A stretch of 37,284 bases of DNA, from NCBI GenBank assembly GCA_002726245.1, contig PBSM01000125.1:1-37284 (forward strand). Direction: 5' to 3'. The translations under genes and the position numbers were made by a program. Below the pieces are notes generated by a model. That model was not told where the DNA came from. It saw only the letters and a program-made list of their open reading frames with translations, and searched no databases. This document shows, piece by piece, positions 34,141-37,284 of the stretch. Within the stretch, counting starts at the first letter, position 1; each line of letters begins with the position of its first letter. This stretch comes from Planctomycetaceae bacterium (lineage in GTDB: Bacteria > Planctomycetota > Planctomycetia > Pirellulales > Pirellulaceae).

Positions 34141-34770
34141 TCAGGCCTGCTCCACCAAATCGCCTAACTCTTGCCTTAAGCGTTGCAGCACGCGGGACTT
34201 GGCAACGCGGACTGTGCCAGGACGCATCGACAGCTCTTCGGCGACGTCTTTGGGTGACTGGCCATCGACGACAACACGCCAAAACGCCTGCCACGTTCGG
34301 TCGTGAAAGTTCTTGCGGATGAGTTCCAGGGCACGGTAAAACAAGGCGTCGTGAACTGGCGCATCTGCTGATGAGTCGATGCTTGAATCTGTCGTGAACT
34401 GTGCCAGTCTCCGCGCCGCCTCGGTTCCGCCAGCGGCTTTGGGCTGGCGTCCCGGCCGGCGGTGATGGTCGAGCATCTTGTTACGCGTGATCGTCCGCAG
34501 CCACCCACGAAACGTGTCTTGAGGAAGTTCTTTTCGAAAGCCGCTCATGTTCGTCGCGACCGACTTGAAGACTTCCTGAATCACGTCGGGGATGTCCTGT
34601 TCTGGCAATTCGAATTTCCCGCACCAATAATAGATAAGTGGTGAGTAAAGGACGACGAGCTGGTCCCAGGCATCCGACTGGTTTTCTCGCACGCGCGCCA
34701 GAAGACTTCGCGAAGTCGATGTCGCGTTCCCCGATTCTGAAGTGCTCTCAAATGGTTCGCCGGAACGCAT
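34141..34770 (-). CDS. ECF-type RNA polymerase sigma factor
   Basis: This 209-residue sigma-70 family protein shows region 2 (AWDQLVVLYSPLIYYWCGKF, IPDVIQEVFKSV, FRGWLRTITRNKMLDHHR) and region 4 (ALELIRKNFHDRTWQAFWRV, PKDVAEELSMRPGTVRVAKS) with a helix-turn-helix near the end. It matches the planctomycete-enriched ECF group seen beside protein kinases, but no kinase or anti-sigma gene lies next to it. The ATG at 34770 is only 19 bases from a transposon relic. Its target promoters are unknown. Confidence 0.92.
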   Translation of the reverse strand: MRSGEPFESTSESGNATSTSRSLLARVRENQSDAWDQLVVLYSPLIYYWCGKFELPEQDIPDVIQEVFKSVATNMSGFRKELPQDTFRGWLRTITRNKMLDHHRRPGRQPKAAGGTEAARRLAQFTTDSSIDSSADAPVHDALFYRALELIRKNFHDRTWQAFWRVVVDGQSPKDVAEELSMRPGTVRVAKSRVLQRLRQELGDLVEQA

Positions 34771-34789
34771 GGGTCACTCATGTTCCAGC

Positions 34790-35014
34790 GCACGGCTAAA
34801 ATCCGAGTGCTTGGAGAGGCTGATTCTGTTCGGCGAGCATTCGCTGCGAAATGCCATCCGAGAGTTCCTGCCGCACTACCACGGCGAGAGAAACCATCAA
34901 GGGCTGGACAACAAGATCATCGACCCTGGAGACGAAGGTGGACAAACGGCAGGCTCTGTCCAATGCCACGAACAGCTCGGTGGTCTGCTGCAGTACTACT
35001 ATCGCGATGCGGCA
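34790..35014 (+). mobile_element. C-terminal relic of an integrase/transposase (rve superfamily)
   Basis: The segment reads ARLKSECLERLILFGEHSLR, NAIREFLPHYHGERNHQGLD and NKIIDPGD, which is the end of an integrase core domain, including the C-terminal catalytic Glu (KSECLERL) and the HYHxERxHQGL motif. It is followed by VQCHEQLGGLLQYYYRDAA, a segment usually trailing these planctomycete integrases. The two upstream catalytic Asp residues and the N-terminal domain are missing. No terminal inverted repeats or target duplications were found. It abuts the sigma factor start. The remaining bases to 35123 show nothing recognisable. Confidence 0.75.
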
Positions 35015-35123
35015 CAACCAGTCTGCTGTTACGATCTCGCACTCACCGCGCAAATGCCATTTCTACGCGGCCAAGAGGCTATACCTCGAGCGGGGTGCGA
35101 GTCCAGCGTTCGCGGTGATTGCT

Positions 35124-35996
35124 TTAAGGAAAAGCGTACGCAGGATTGTCCGGATCGAAGTCTTTGTCGGTGAGGCCGACGTTCAACTTAATATTCCGAT
35201 AGGTGTATTCTTCTTCGAGTAGCAGCTCTCCGCCGGGCGTCTCCGGCCAACTCCAAGAGGCATATCTCACCGGAACTTGCAAGGCGTCGTCGATGTAGAT
35301 CCGTGCCCGATAGTAATCGAAATGATCTCGCTTCGTCGGATGAATCACATCAATCACCATGCAGATGTACTCATCCACCTTCGCCTTCTTGTAGAACTTC
35401 ACGTCGCACTCCGGATACTCCAGATCGCGATTGCCGCGTTCGATCAGTTCCACAACAAGATTCTCAATGCCGATGTCGGTGATCGGATAGCGTTGTCCCA
35501 TCATCGAAATGAGTCCATCGGGCGGAAGATGGAAGCGTTTGAAGCCGAGCAAGCCTGTTTCGTGTGCGATCAGTTTGCCTTCGTTCTTGCCCTCGACCCA
35601 AATAACTTCGCGGCCCTTCACGGAATCTGGCTTGAGAAACTTCATGTAGACGGCGAACGGTACTACAACCTTGCCGTCCTGGACCTTGCGATTGCGAATC
35701 TTGGCGAACATGAATTCATGTTCTTTCAACTTGCCCTTGATGCGCTCTCGCTTGATGATCGTTGCCGTATAGTCGTCAACATTCTCGCGGATGTACGCAA
35801 GTCCCTCGCGAGCCCGTTCTAGCGCTGGCTCCAACGCGTGAGAGGGTCTCGCGACGCGGGGCGCGGAGGCTGGTGTGGTCGGCGGAGCCGGCGACTCCTG
35901 AGCGAAAGCGATACAAGAGAAAAGCTGGACCGCGATCACTCCCTTTAGAGTTCCACACAACAACCGTCGAATAGCAGAACGACAACGTATCTTCAT
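35124..35996 (-). CDS. DUF1571 domain protein, exported
   Basis: This 290-residue protein has an N-terminal signal (RLLCGTLKGVIAVQLFSCIA, with cleavage probable at AFAQ) and a proline/alanine linker. The DUF1571 core follows: LAYIRENVDDYTATIIKRER, VYMKFLKPDSVKGREVIWVE, HLPPDGLISMMGQRYPITDI, MVIDVIHPTKRDHFDYYRAR and LLEEEYTYRNIKLNVGL. The family is typical of planctomycetes and of unknown function; the fold may resemble LolA/LolB-type lipoprotein carriers, judging from the beta-rich pattern. The upstream 156 bases separate it from the divergent FG-GAP protein gene. Confidence 0.9.
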   Translation of the reverse strand: MKIRCRSAIRRLLCGTLKGVIAVQLFSCIAFAQESPAPPTTPASAPRVARPSHALEPALERAREGLAYIRENVDDYTATIIKRERIKGKLKEHEFMFAKIRNRKVQDGKVVVPFAVYMKFLKPDSVKGREVIWVEGKNEGKLIAHETGLLGFKRFHLPPDGLISMMGQRYPITDIGIENLVVELIERGNRDLEYPECDVKFYKKAKVDEYICMVIDVIHPTKRDHFDYYRARIYIDDALQVPVRYASWSWPETPGGELLLEEEYTYRNIKLNVGLTDKDFDPDNPAYAFP

Positions 35997-36152
35997 AGAG
36001 CTGGCCTCTCCTAAGGTCGTAAGCGCTCACGGTACCGCACACTCTCGATCTGTGCAACCGAGAAGTAAAGCTAGCTGCGGGGCGAGTTGCTTGCACAACT
36101 CCAATCGTGTCAACTGTTTGCGATCACTCAATGTGAAATCGGAGAACGCAAC

Positions 36153-37205
36153 ATGAGACTTCGCCAGTTAGTCATCTCGAATCTCTTTCTCATTCTGTCG
36201 ATGGGGATGTTTCAGGCAACCGCGGCCGAGCTCGAATTCCGTGATCAGGAGTTATCGACTCGGTTGACCGTTGGCTACGCCGTGCGGCTGATCGACATGA
36301 ACGACGATGAGCGGCTCGACATTGCAATTGTCGATAGCAAGCGCTTCCTCTGGCTGGAGAATCCGAACTGGGACGAACACGTCATGTATGACGATCCGTC
36401 TCAGAAACACGACAACGTCTGCTTCGCTCCCAGCGACATTGATGGTGATGGGCGGATTGATTTCGCGATCGGCGCTGATTGGCAGTTCGCGAACACCGAG
36501 GCGGGCGGCACGATCGGTTGGCTACAACGAGGCAAGACCGCGAGCGATCGCTGGACCTATCACCACATCGGCGAAGAGCCAACGACCCACCGGATGCGTT
36601 TTGCGGACATCGACACCGACGGGCAAGAAGAGCTCATCGTGGCTCCACTCAAGGGGCGCAAGACAACTGGACCGGAGTTTGCCGAGAATGGAGTTCGGCT
36701 GCTGGCTTACGATGTTCCGAAAGATCCGATCAAAGGTCCGTGGGAGCCGAAAGTCATCAGCGATGATCTTTACGTTGTTCACAACTTCTGGCCGATCAAG
36801 CAAGGCGGCAAGACACGCTTGCTGGTTGTTAGCTTCGAAGGAGTGAGTGCGTTGTATGGCCGCGATGACGGCACGTGGGGGCGAGTACACATCGGTGTCG
36901 GGGATCAAGCGTCGTCGCCCAATCGCGGCGCTAGCGAGATCAAAGCCGGCTTGCTCGGCGAGAAGAACCCGTACATCGCAACCATCGAGCCGTGGCACGG
37001 CGACAAGGTCGTCGTCTATACGATGCCGGATGAAAAGTACGCAGGTGGTGGAGAGTGTTTGTGGAAGCGACAAGTGTTGGATGACAAGCTGAAGTGGGGG
37101 CACGCGGTCTGGTGTGCGAGTCTAGATGACGACGAAGCTCAAGAGCTGATCATCGGTGTGCGCGACGATCTCGACAAGGATAACAAGCGCGGCTTGCGGC
37201 AGTGA
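36153..37205 (+). CDS. FG-GAP/VCBS repeat protein, secreted, apparently shortened
   Basis: The ATG at 36153 has GGAGAA upstream and begins a signal peptide (MRLRQLVISNLFLILSMGMF, cut after ATAA), giving 350 residues. Repeats include VRLIDMNDDERLDIAIVDSK, FAPSDIDGDGRIDFAIGADW, MRFADIDTDGQEELIVAP and ASLDDDEAQELIIGVRDDL, typical calcium-binding beta-propeller blades. The sequence ends at DNKRGLRQ. Relatives I recall continue with GLRIYDP and another blade of roughly 60 residues, so the last blade seems lost. The stop is followed by short GC-rich DNA. Confidence 0.75.
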   Translation: MRLRQLVISNLFLILSMGMFQATAAELEFRDQELSTRLTVGYAVRLIDMNDDERLDIAIVDSKRFLWLENPNWDEHVMYDDPSQKHDNVCFAPSDIDGDGRIDFAIGADWQFANTEAGGTIGWLQRGKTASDRWTYHHIGEEPTTHRMRFADIDTDGQEELIVAPLKGRKTTGPEFAENGVRLLAYDVPKDPIKGPWEPKVISDDLYVVHNFWPIKQGGKTRLLVVSFEGVSALYGRDDGTWGRVHIGVGDQASSPNRGASEIKAGLLGEKNPYIATIEPWHGDKVVVYTMPDEKYAGGGECLWKRQVLDDKLKWGHAVWCASLDDDEAQELIIGVRDDLDKDNKRGLRQ

Positions 37206-37241
37206 CCTCCTCCCCTAAACTTGATCCATGTTAAGTGAGAG

Positions 37242-37273
37242 AATCCTCTCCGGCCGACGGCCGGGAAAGGATT
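37242..37273. repeat. Imperfect hairpin near the end of the window
   Basis: AATCCTCTCCGGCC (37242-37255) pairs imperfectly with GGCCGGGAAAGGATT (37259-37273). It lies 37 bases after the stop of the FG-GAP gene and could end its transcript, followed by TGTTTAG. The window ends soon after. Confidence 0.5.
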
Positions 37274-37284
37274 GTTTAGATGCC

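Overview
The window looks like a chromosomal segment of a planctomycete, probably of the Pirellula/Rhodopirellula type. This is inferred from the gene set: a Tat-exported DUF1501 protein, a DUF1571 protein, a formylglycine-type sulfatase, relics of DUF1080 and DUF3179 genes, an M81/MlrC peptidase, Uma2 proteins, an orphan ECF sigma factor, and many non-coding palindromes between genes. The DNA is moderately GC-rich. No tRNA, rRNA, CRISPR array or complete insertion sequence was seen.

Region 1 (1-9.4 kb) is an envelope-glycan cluster, almost all on the minus strand: two GT9 heptosyltransferase-like enzymes, one GT4, one plus-strand GT2, three class I methyltransferases (two of them paralogues), an FkbM methyltransferase and lipid A 4'-kinase LpxK. 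Together they suggest assembly and decoration of a lipopolysaccharide or similar glycolipid.

Region 2 (9.5-15.8 kb, plus strand) holds a secreted sulfatase and a sugar-handling row: a phosphomannose-isomerase-like cupin, a xylose-isomerase-like TIM barrel and a Gfo/Idh/MocA oxidoreductase. A Uma2 gene and a broken retropepsin-like gene are wedged between them.

Region 3 (14.2-18.5 kb) is a gene graveyard. It contains a retropepsin relic with a frameshift and a stop, a frameshifted Uma2 gene, a truncated copy of the 5' end of a downstream gene, a small coiled-coil protein, a DUF433/DUF5615 toxin-antitoxin pair in which both genes are frameshifted, and two fragments of a formylglycine-generating-enzyme (FGE) C-terminus. 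The longer FGE fragment is strikingly rich in AAC codons and resembles the template repeat of a diversity-generating retroelement, but no reverse transcriptase lies in the window.

Region 4 (18.5-25.5 kb, plus strand) is mostly housekeeping: an AcpH-like protein, a D-tagatose/D-psicose 3-epimerase-like enzyme, scpB, then a tight run of rpe, a catalytically dead histidine-phosphatase-like protein, accD and a small protein kinase, followed by an aldolase-like TIM barrel.

Region 5 (25.5-31 kb) has a 310-bp nested palindromic element, a DUF1080 deletion scar, an HpcH/HpaI aldolase, a phytanoyl-CoA dioxygenase-like enzyme, a secreted FMN-dependent 2-hydroxyacid oxidase, and a decayed DUF3179 gene with a decayed neighbour.

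Region 6 (31-37.3 kb) has DUF1501 and M81 genes in a row, a convergent ECF sigma factor whose upstream side is abutted by an integrase relic, a DUF1571 protein, and an FG-GAP/VCBS protein that appears shortened at its C-terminus.
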